The position numbers and the translations under genes are program-made. The notes under the pieces are model-generated. The model saw only the letters and a list, made by a program, of their open reading frames with translations. It did not search any database and was not told the DNA's origin. Of a stretch of DNA of 64,000 bases, positions 22,713 through 33,800 are shown one piece after another; position 1 is the first letter of the stretch; each line of letters begins with the position of its first letter. The DNA is from Austropuccinia psidii (Eukaryota; Basidiomycota; Pucciniomycetes; Pucciniales; Sphaerophragmiaceae). Location of the stretch: assembly GCA_023105745.1 (NCBI GenBank), contig JALGQZ010000009.1:10340564-10404563 (forward strand), read 5' to 3'.

Positions 22713-24875
22713 TGTGAGCCTGTGAGGTATGTATAACATACCCATAAGGCCACAAATGATTATATAAACAGTTAATTTTGTCTTAAACAGACTTTTTAGT
22801 TGAAATTAAAATAAAAAATAACAAAAAATAAGTATAACTTCTTTTTGGATAAATAAAGTTATAAATATTATGTCATTTTTGGATTCTACACCAAAAATGA
22901 CCTAGGGTACATCCATAAGGTGTTATACCCAAAAACACTTATTTCTTGTGATATTAGAAGATTTAAGAATCTCACAGTACTAATTTAACTTTTTTAACAT
23001 TTTTTTAAAATTGTTAAATTTAAGCTTAAATAAGCTTAAATTTAAAGTTGCATAAGGTTAATGCAATCTTACGAAAATTTTAGTTAAAATTGAGGTGTGG
23101 TGTATATTTACTGAATTGGCTAAGGATCTGCCATACAGAATGTAAATCCTGCATGAGCTCAATTTAAAAGGGTTTAAATCCATGGTATGGCTTTAAATAA
23201 ATAAAAGGGCAAAATCCACGTAAAAAGGTGGGACAAAGGAAAAAGACCAAATAGAGGTGGGGTACCTAAATTTTTGGATCTGCAATGATTCAATTAAGGT
23301 TGTCCACCTGTATTGGAGGATTTTCAACCTTATTTAAACTTTAAGATTAGACTTTGATCCAACCTTAATGCTTAAACTGGTCTTATCCCAATTTGGACAG
23401 GAATTTCAAGCTGCCAAAGGGTAAATCCCAATATGGTGGCTTGAAATCAAGGTTTTAAGAACTTTCAAAGCTTAATCAAGCTTCAAAACCTTAAATAAGC
23501 TTAAAACTTTAAAGTTACAAGCATCAAAACCTTATCAAAAGCTAAGGTTTGGTGTGTATTGTTATTTTACGTGGAAAAATAGCAATAACTTCAGAAATTC
23601 ATTAAAAATCAAAATCTTAATGGATTTGCTTGAAAGTTTCTCACAACTTAGAATTTAATATTATCTATATATAAATTAAATTTTAAGTATCTTTTATAAA
23701 TAAATTTCCTGGGTAATTAGCCTGGAAATTTACTTTTTTAATTAAGCTCAAAGAAAATTATGATTTCTTTAAAAATTAATTAAAAATTGACATTAAGAGA
23801 TTTCTGCTTGAAACTCTATTTTTAAGTTGTTCATGTGATGAACTTTAATATAAATAAGTTTATTTATATTGAAAACTTAAAAATAATTAGTTTAAATGAG
23901 GATTAAAGTTACATGGAGTTAAGAATAACACTGGTAACTTTAAATTGGAATTAAAAACAAGTTGCCTCAAGTTAAGAACTTTTTTTTAAGTATGGTTTTT
24001 CAGTTTTGACCTGAGCACGCCCTCTACATTCATTATGAATAATGAGAGCTGCTCTGAAGACATAAAAAGAGTCTTTTCATCACTGTTTTTGTCCATCATT
24101 CATCAATCCAATCATATTAAAAATTTCAACAGATAAAGTTTTATTATTTATAAAATCTTATTATTAAAGTAATTCTTAAGTTATTTTATTCTTTATTAAT
24201 TGTAAATTAAAAGAATTGAAGTCATAGAATTCAGATTATTATTGTAATCATCAATAATATATTTTATATTATAAAATTATCATCTTAAATATCTTTTAAA
24301 ATCCACAAATTCCTCTTAAAACTCTTTAATCTTGAATTTTATCTTTAAAATTATTGATTTTAGGCGTGGGTTTTAACTTATAATCATTATTTAATATAAT
24401 AACTGTTGTTGTTTGACTTGTTGTATTAAAGAAATATTATAAGTAAGTTTTCTCTAAAAGTTCTATATCTTTTTTATCTAGTATTAGTTTTTGGATATAG
24501 AATTTTATTCTATAAGAATTATTTCTGCACAGTGTGTGTTATAATTATTTTCTAATTAATATTTATATTATTTATAAGTGGTTAATATTCATATTTCCAC
24601 GTGTAATTGTCTCATTAAGAGCTTTACAATTCTTATTGTTATAACTGTCAGTGACTATAACAATGATAGAATAATTATAATTTATTATAATTATTATTTT
24701 TTATTATTATATTTTTATAATAATAATTAAATTTATTTTCTAAATAATTATTTTTAATAATTATATTTAAATTTGTGGTTATAATATTTTGTTATATTAT
24801 ATATTTCTACTGAGGACAGTCATAGCACTCTTGATATTGCTACTATTATCAAGAGTTTCATAGACAAACCTTACA
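22713..24875 (+). repeat. Ty3-A left LTR
   Basis: Starts TGTGAGCCTGTGAGG and ends AAACCTTACA. It is colinear with 41581-43750 with scattered substitutions. It contains a 12-bp-arm palindrome at 23016-23043. Confidence 0.92.
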
Positions 24876-24877
24876 TT

Positions 24878-24895
24878 TGGGGGCCTGGCCGTGAT
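24878..24895 (+). promoter_or_regulatory. Ty3-A primer-binding site
   Basis: TGGGGGCCTGGCCGTGAT lies two bases after the LTR end. Ty3-B (37208-37191, minus) and Ty3-C (62756-62739, minus) have nearly the same sequence in the same place, which ties the three into one family. Confidence 0.8.
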
Positions 24896-25424
24896 TTTAA
24901 CCAATTTTTGGGACATACATCATATTCTAGACCTTATTTTACTGTTTTTTGACATAAAACTGCCATATTTATCCTAATATTGGCTTTTTTGGGACTTATC
25001 CCTTATAAATAATCTTTATAATATTAATAAAGTTATTTTTTCTTAAGAATATTGTTTGAAACAATATACTATTGAGTGACTTGGAATAAATTTCTTTTGT
25101 CTAACTAGTGGCTTTTTCACATCACAGACTTGAAATTTATTCTTTGAGTTATTCTAGTATAAAGTGACTAATAATACAATTTTGATTAATTGACTTATTA
25201 ATTGCATAATTATTATTTCTTCAAAGAAAATAATAAATCAAATTAAAAAATTAAAAAATTAAAAATCTTTACTAAAAACATTTTTCTTTTATCTTAGACA
25301 TTTTTTCTTTATTTTTGACGTAATTTGCCATAAAATTACATTAAAACAGCTTTATTTAATAAGTTGAGTTTATAAGTTATTTTTATTATTTAATAAAATA
25401 ACTTATATTTTTAATTTTCTCTAG

Positions 25425-26358
25425 TGTCTTCCATCAGAGAAAACTCTTCAGGCTCTGAAACCTCAGAGTCCAGTATTGAAATTCAAACCAGCCCACCACC
25501 AAGGGGTTTGATAACCAAAGAGCCCTTTAAAGGTCCTGCAGGTGAATTCAATTCAATTTTACTCTATTTTTTATTGAAATTGACATGAAATGACTCCTAC
25601 TAGAAGTGGAAGTAACTACTCCATCTAATCAAATGGATCTGGACCAGGACATTCCAGCCACAAATCCAAAAGGCAAGAATGTCTTCCCAGAGGAGAGGCA
25701 CAAATGGAGGATGCCAGAACTTCCACCAGTTCCCAAAGGTTAGCCAGCACCTTTGAACCTCTTATTAAGAGTCCAGAAGCTGACATAACTGCTATTGCTG
25801 TTAGACCTGAACCATTTCCAACAGGCAGCTGCGGAAATTTATCAATCTCAATGGAAAAACTGGTTCTTGGCGTCAAAACAGCAAGAGTGGGAACTTCTCC
25901 CAAGTCTTTGGATAGGCCCCATGAACTCTTATCTTCAAGTAAAGAAGCTCATGGGACCAGAAAAGACAGAAGATCTTCTGTTGGGTTGGACACCCATGTC
26001 TGTCAAAGGACAAGTCCAACAGATCAAAGCTTGGTTGAAAAACCAAAGCATGTTATCAGAGGATCAGAAGAAGAAGTTGGCCCAAGGCAAGGAAAACAGC
26101 CCAGTGGAAGCTCCCCAAGCATCCACCAGCAAAAATCTGCCTCAACAAGTGCCAAACAAGCCCAAGCAAGCCCCAAAGACCAACCAGAAGGGCAAGCAAA
26201 ACGCAAAGCCCAAGTGGAACAAGCCTTACCCTCAGAATTACAGAATCCCAAAGAAGGAAAAGACAGCCATGGACAATGTATTCAATATGGCAAGAACTTT
26301 GATGGAATTAAAAAACAAGGAGGAGGAAAGATTGAACCAATCTTTCCCAAATAAATAG
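25425..26358 (+). pseudogene. Ty3-A spliced overlapping accessory ORF (two stops)
   Basis: A leader exon 25425-25541 follows an acceptor (TTTTCTCTAG). A GT donor at 25542 and an AG at 25602-25603 define a 62-nt intron that contains the Gag-frame ATG (25590). Splicing joins the leader in phase to a frame running to the TAG at 26356, overlapping the Gag frame. Stops at 25741 and about 25786 break it. From 25795 it is open for 187 residues, including MNSYLQVKK and KPYPQNYRIPK then NVFNMARTLMELK. Ty3-B has the same motifs in the same frame and order, with the same splice phase. No known domain is recognised. The splice model is inferred from sequence only. Confidence 0.6.
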
Positions 26359-28956
26359 ATCTTGTAAAGCTTGTAACTCACTTTGAATCTTGTAATAAAG
26401 AAATTATGTCAAAATTTAAAGAATTTGATTATGTCCAACAGAAGTTGGGTAATGAGATATTAAAAGTTAAAGAGTAGCAAAAGACCATTATTGGCCTTGA
26501 AAATGTTAATAAAGACAATATTGTGTCTTTGACGCAAATTTGTGAAAGACTTGAGTCTAAAGTTACTTTACTCAATCAACCAGATGAGAACTCAATTTCT
26601 TTTATAACTGGACAGTTAAGGGAATTGAAAATACAAGTTCAAAACTTGGAAAATTCAACTGGTCACAATGCAGCTCTTTTTCAAGAACAATTGGAAAAAA
26701 GTGATAAAGCAAGACTTGAATTGAAAGAAGACATTCAATCAAGTATTAATAATATATCACTAAAAAATGAATTGCCAAGGCAATCCACACCAATTCTTGA
26801 CAGAAATGTTCTTAACTTTAATAATGATTTACATCATACAATTTCAAGTCATGATGTGGAAACTGCTTGCAATTTTAAGGACATTCCAAGATTAGAGGAA
26901 TGGCCAACCTTCAGTGGTGAAGGAGAATATAATCATATGGAATTTATGAAAACAATTGATATTTTCAATGAAGACTTTAACATACCAGATGAATACATAA
27001 GTCCCAGATTACACTCATTATTTACCAAATCAGCAAAGAAATGGTATTATAAAATGAGACAAGACCATGGTAAACATTCTTGGCCTTGGTTGAAAGAACA
27101 AATTATTTCCAAATGGGCAAATGATTCCTGGAGATTTAGAATGGAAAATTCTTTTGAAGAAGCCATTTTTAATATTGAAAGGGACAGGCCCATGACTTCG
27201 TTTCTTAAACAGAAGGACAGGTTAACTACCCTTCATCCTGATATGTCTGAAACAATGGTACATAAAAGGATATTAAGAAAATGTGGTGGTGACCTTGAGC
27301 ATGCTATAAGAAGCAGATGTATTGAGCCTTGCTCTACAGAAGATTATATCAATGCTATGGAGGACATCACTACTAGAACAAAAATTGGAAGAAATTGGTC
27401 CAAAACCCCAATAGACAACAAGACTAGTGGGAAACCAATTTCAAAACCAAATATACCACATGACAGACCTCCTTTGAAATGTCATAAATGTGGAAGCACA
27501 TCTCATTTGGCAAACACTTGCCCAAAAAAGACAAGAGTCAATGAGATAAATGTTGACAAATTGGAAGACACAAAAGAAACTAATGTCTCTTTACATGAAA
27601 GTGATTCTGAGCCTTCAGAAGAAGAAGAAGTATCAGAAGAACTTGGTATAGAAAATATTAATGTCTCTTTTGAGGTCACTGAGGTACATACTCACTTACC
27701 ACAGTACAGTGATGGATGTATGGATCTTATACATGTGCAAGATGCCAAAATGCAAAAAACCAAACCTGCCAGAGGTAAAGGTTATACAGCTGGGGCATCT
27801 TGTATCACTAATATTGTGATAAATAACACAGAAGCCAAGATACATCTTGACTCAGGTTCTTTTTGCACTTGTGTTGGAAAAGATTATCTTGACAAAATTT
27901 GTACCAATTGGCAAGACAAATTAATGCCAATTGAAGGTATAACATTCAGAAGTGCTAGCCAAAATATGCACCCCTTTGGTATATTTGAAGCAGCAATCAT
28001 ATTTCCTCATCCTGCAGGAAGTATGAGACTGAAAGTGGAAATTGTTGTTATGAATAATTGTACTTCACAACACTTTATACTTGGGAATGATTATCTCAAT
28101 ATTTATGGTATTGATATTAATAATCATAAAGACAGGTATTTCACTATAGGGGAAAACAAAAGACAAAAATTAGCCTTTCCTCTAGAAAAAAGAGAAATTA
28201 CTGTCATTAAACAAGTAAAAAATGTTAATAAGGAAGAATTTGTGTCAAATCAATTGATTGAAGCACAAATTAGTCCTGAATTAACACTGGAAATGAAAGA
28301 AGAGCTTATTGAAATTTTATTTCAATACAGGGAAGCATTTGCTTCAGATAATGAACCACTTGGGGCTATAAAAGGCCATGAAGTGGACATTATTCTTAAT
28401 GTGGAAAGGCCTCATCCGCCACTATTAAGAAGACCAGCTTACCCAGCTAGCCCTAGGGCTAGAGAAGCATTAGAAAATCATATTAATGAGCTAATGAAAC
28501 TGGGAGTTCTTAGAAAAGTTGGACACAATGAGGAGGTAGAAGTCACAACCCCAGTAATCATTACTTGGCATAATGATAAGTCAAGGATGGTTGGTGATTT
28601 TAGAGCACTGAATGCCTATACTATCCCAGCCAGGTATCCAATCCGTAGAATTCATGAGACTTTGACTCAATTATCCAAAGCAAGATTCATTACTTCCATG
28701 GATGCTCTAAAAGGATTTCACCAGAATGTTTTGACACCTCATGCTAGAAAATTATTGAGAATAATTGCTCATTGTGGTATTTATGAATATTTGAGAATGC
28801 CTTTTGGTATTAAAAATGCACCCTCTCATTACCAAAGAATGATAAATACTATCTTCCCACATGAATTATCAGAAGGATGGTTAATAATTTATATTGATGA
28901 CATTATCATTTGTTCACAAACCTGGCAATTACATTTAGAGAGACTTTCATTAGTAC
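25590..28956 (+). pseudogene. Ty3-A Gag-protease-RT, 5' part of polyprotein
   Basis: The Gag-frame ATG at 25590 (MTPTRSGSNYS, like Ty3-[12 protein letters not shown]) is followed by stops at 25623, 26352 and 26475. From 26523 there are 812 open residues. These hold a coiled coil, a capsid-like block beginning LEEWPTFSGEGEYNHMEF, a CCHC knuckle (CHKCGSTSHLANTC, about residues 319-332) and a protease with a normal Asp-Ser-Gly (codons from 27849). The RT follows as far as YIDDIIICS, the polymerase active site. The frame is cut at 28956 by Ty3-B insertion, leaving RT without its thumb. The rest of pol is at 39050-41444. Activities would be RNA packaging, polyprotein cleavage and reverse transcription. 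Confidence 0.92.
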
Positions 28957-30784
28957 TGTAAGGTGTGGATATGAAACTTTGATTAAAAATCAAGTACTTT
29001 TCCTGTCCTCAAAATTTGTATAAGGTAAAATCCAGTTAAAAATAGTATGAAATATTATTTTTAAGAGAAAACACGCCAATTTTATTGTTTATAACTTTAT
29101 TAGTATAAAACAATAATATTATAAAAATTTATTGTTTTACCAACAATAAAAATTTATCCAAAAAATACTCTACAAGAGATATTTTAAGGCTACAAAAGAA
29201 ATTTCTTCAAGAGCAATTTCAATTGGAATTAATTGAGCAAAGAACTGCAAGCAATTAATTAAAGAACAAAGTCTTTAAAAAGAATATTAAAGAGAAAACA
29301 CGCCCAAAAGTGACCAGAGTGAATTTGGAAACAAAGTGACAAAGTTAACAGTGATGAAAGATGCTTTAATTCACTTTTGGGGTGGTTCAGGGGTAAAAAT
29401 GATTATAAGAGTTACAAACAATGATTATAATGATTTTTTCACGTGGTTAAAAGGATTAAAATGATTTAAAAGTGGTGGTTGGAATCTTTGATTGATTGGT
29501 TTAACAGTTTTAAACTAATTAATAAAAGGAAAAGATTCTAACATGAAGAGAAAAGTGGGGCAAAGAAGACATTCTTTTATAGCCATCAATTCTCTTACTC
29601 CAAAAGTAAAATTTACTCTTGTCAGTCGTGAAAAACAGTCTGACAACAGAAAAGCCAATTATGGCATCATTGAACCCTGGTTTAGACCAAAAAGGGCTGG
29701 TTTAAGCCATTTTTAGCCATTTTAGACCCTTAAATCAGCCATTACTATAGCAATACCAGGCCTAGAGCCTTCAAAACACGTCAGAATGTGTGTCAGAGGC
29801 GTAGAAACCAGTTAAAACTGTTTTTATTATGATTTTTTTATCTTAAGGGTAGTTTTACCTTCTTGGCAACAGCTAAAACTACCCCAGTTGGTATCAAAAC
29901 CTCATCATCAATTGAGTCCACAGACCCTGTAACTCAATTCCAGGCCAAAAGTGATGAACTTTTGCGTGAATTTTGACATCCCACGCCTGTCAGCAAGGAT
30001 TTTGGGGGTCTAGCTCCCCCTTAGAGCTGGAGTTCCTTTTCCCCCCCAAATTTAATCTTTCCAATTTATTTTTCCTTTAATTCCTCATCATGTATTATAC
30101 TTATAATTTACACATGTAATTCAATTCAATTGTACAGTACAATACAGTAATAATTGACACCTCATATGTAAATCAAAGTTCACTTATGTAATACACGCGC
30201 ACATTTTGACATTTCAATTGAATTCAATTGAAAATACTTTAATTCCTCATAACTTCTAAACTAAACACAACACCTCAATTTTAACACAAAAATTGATGGT
30301 TGACACCACATGTGGTGTGAATTAAATTAAGGTTTTGAGGATCTTCAACTTTTGTATTGAAAATACTAAAAACTTAATTTAAGCTTATTTAGAGTTGAGT
30401 TACAAAAATTTCACTCAGAGGTGACCCCACCTGATTTTTTATGAGGAATCCAATGGTGAAATAAAATTTATATGTTTATTTATTGGATAAAAAGTTATAA
30501 TAAATTTTATTTAACTTTTTTCCAAATTTATTTATTTTTTCACAATTTTGTTAAAATTTCATTTTTACTTAAATTTTTCAAGTATAAATGTAATTTTATA
30601 TTTACAAAATTTAAAGTAATTTTATTTTTAAATTATAATTAATTTTTTATTTTTAATATAATTTTATATTTATATTTTTTATTTTTATTTTAATAATATA
30701 AATAAATTTATTTTATTTATATTAATATGTTATTTTTTATATTTGTGGTCTTTTGGGTATATGAAATTACCTCTAAGGCTCACA
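28957..30784 (-). repeat. Ty3-B 3' LTR (left)
   Basis: TGTAAGGTGTGG to AAGGCTCACA on the plus strand. It is nearly identical to 37211-39049 and is followed by the reverse complement of a polypurine tract (ttccctccccct, 30785-30796). Confidence 0.95.
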
Positions 30785-30807
30785 TTCCCTCCCCCTAAAA
30801 AAGAATA

Positions 30808-33800
30808 TTACTTTGTAATATTGGTGTTTCTAGTGTGTCTGAATCTCCTCAGGAGTTTGGTGGCTTCTGGTATATCTTTCTCTTCTAACCATTCATCTTC
30901 ACAAGTTGGGTCACTGTACCTAACAAGGTATTCCCTTACTTTCTTGGTTCTTAATTTCCTTTCTTTAAGAACTTTGGTTATTTTCTTAGTACCAGATGTC
31001 TCAATAGGAGGTATAACTTGGGGAATCTTATTCCTCAAGGGAAATTTCTCAGCATCACTATATTTGTATGGCTTTATCAAGCTTACTGGAAATGTAGGGT
31101 GCTTATTGCTAAGTTCTTCAGATAACTCTACTTCAACAGCATTTTCTCCATGGAGGGCCTTAATCACAAAAGGTCCTGCAAAGGAGTCTTTCAACTTTTT
31201 ACATCCTTTGATGTTATTGAAGTTAGTGGTGGATACAAGAACTAGGTCCCCCACTTTGAAATCTGGAGTTGCATGAGATTTATCCCATTTGTCTTTAGCA
31301 TATGCAAAAGAGTCCTCCATGCATCTCACTGCATGCTTTCTAGCTTTGTCTAGCATTCCTTTGAAGCTGGCAGCTGTGGGATGTATTTCAATTAAGTCTT
31401 TCCTCAAGGAATCTTGGGGTAACTTGGGGTTCCATCCTTTTTCTAGAATAGCAGGAGTCTGATTGGTACTGGAATGGATTGATGTTTTATATGCTAATTC
31501 CAGTGCTGGTAACAGAGTACACCAATCATGGGTAAATCCATCACAATCTTTGAATTCAAGGCCATATGCACAAAATCTTCTCACCATGTCCTCTAAGGTT
31601 TGGATCATTCTTTCAGCCAGACCATCAGTTTGTGGGTGGTAGGCTGTAGAGAAAGACAGTTTTGTGCCAAATAATTGGTGAAGATTTGTCCATAGAGCTG
31701 AAGTGAATTTGGGATCTCTATCACTGATGATATTTGTAAATATCCCAGTCCATGACACTACTCTATTCCATATCAGAAGAGCTGTATCCATGGCTGTATC
31801 ATCTTTGTGACATGGTAAAAAGATTGGAGTTTTACTGAATCTGTCCACAATTACTAGGCAAGCATTATAGCTCCTGTCACCTCCTGGTGGTAGGCCAGTT
31901 ACCCAATCCATATGGACAATTTCCCAAGGTCTGTTTGGTTCTTGGATTTTCATCATATTTCCAAGTCTTTTGCCAGTGGATTTATTTGCCTTTTGGCATC
32001 TGTCACAGGTTTTGCAATATTCTGCAACATCTTTTTGCCACATTGGCCACCATATGCAGGTCTTTACTTTCTCTCTTGTTCTGTCCTCAGAAAGATGTCC
32101 TGAAAATGGACTATCATGGCATTCTTTCAGTACAAGATTGATTAATGACCTGTCTACAACTGTCATGACACATGTGTGCTTGGTTCTGTGGTAAATTATA
32201 CCATCCAGTAGGTGAAATCTCCCTTCATTATAAGATTTTCTCCATACTTCATCCAAGGCATGTATTAGAGAGTTGTCTTTACAGTCTTTGTTAAGTAATT
32301 GGCATAAGATGCTACAATTCTTATCTTGAGTGTAACTATTTCTGACTTCTTCAAAGAAGGTGGTGTTCAAGTCTGTAACACTTATTCCTTCTATTGGAAT
32401 TTGTGGTGAAGCTTCTTCTGGAACATAAGCAGGATTATCAATGTTATTTGGTAATGGCCATCTGCTTAGTCCATCTTCATTCTTATGAATATTCCCATCC
32501 TTATGAACAATAGTCATATTGCCTCTGTATTCTTGTATGGCTATTTGCCATCTGAGCATGTGTCTGTTAGGTGTTTTCATGTTCAAAAGTGATTTCACAG
32601 CTGTACAATCTGTTATTACTTCAAAAACACATCCCTCTAAGAAATAGTTCAATTTCTCTAAGGCCCAGACAAGGCATAGACATTCCATTTGACTTGCTCC
32701 ATATCTGGCTTCAGTTGGTTTGATTTGCCTGGATATGAAACATATTGGTCCTTCTACAGGTTTGTCATTTATGATCTGAACTTGGTGAAGTGCAGCACCT
32801 AGTCCATCCCCTGATGCATCAATATACAGTTTGAAAGGCAATTTAAAGTCTGGCATCAGTAAGAGTGGAGCAGTGGTCAATGCTTCTCTTAGAGACTCAA
32901 AAGCTTTGACTCTGTCAACAGTCATCTCAAATACTGTGTCTTTGTCACACAACTTATAAAGTGGTCTTGCTATGGATGCAAAGTCTTTAATGTGTTGCCT
33001 GTAATATCCTGCAAAACCTAAGAATGACTGAATTTCCTTCTTATTCTGAGGCATGGGTTTTAACAATACTGCTGCAACTTTGTTTTTATCAATTCCAAGG
33101 GACAAACCAGATACAACATGTCCTAGTGCCTTAAGTTCTTTAAATCCAAAATGACATTTCTTCAAGGAGATTTTCATGTTTACTGATTGGATTTTTGTCA
33201 AAACCCTTGATAATCTGTACATGTGCTCCTCCCAAGTCTTTGAACAGATAATAATGTCATCAATGTAAATGATTAACCATCCCTCTGAGAGTTCTTCAGG
33301 GAAGATTTCATTCATCATTCTTTGGAAGTGTGAAGGTGCATTTTTGATACCAAAGGGCATCCTTAAGTATTCATACACTCCACAATGAACAATAATTCTC
33401 AAGTATTTTCTTGCTCTTGGTGTTACTACATTTTGATGGAATCCTTTAAGGGCATCCATAGTGGTTATATACACTGCTTGAGATATTTGAGTAAGGGCAA
33501 TTTGGATTTTTGGTATTGGGTATCTGTCTGGAACAGTGTAAGTGTTCAGAGCTCTAAAGTCCCCAACCATTCTGGATTTTCCATTATGCCACGCCACTAT
33601 GACTGGTGTAGTTATTTCTACTTCCTCATTGTGGCCTACTTTTCTTATTACACCAAGGTCTAGAAGTTCTTTGATATGAATTTCTAGAGCTTCTCTTGAT
33701 TTTGGACTTGCTGGATAAGCAGGTCTTCTTAAGAGTGGTGGATAAGGTCTCTCAATGTTAAGAATGATGTCAACTTCATGACCAATAATTGCTCCCAGAG

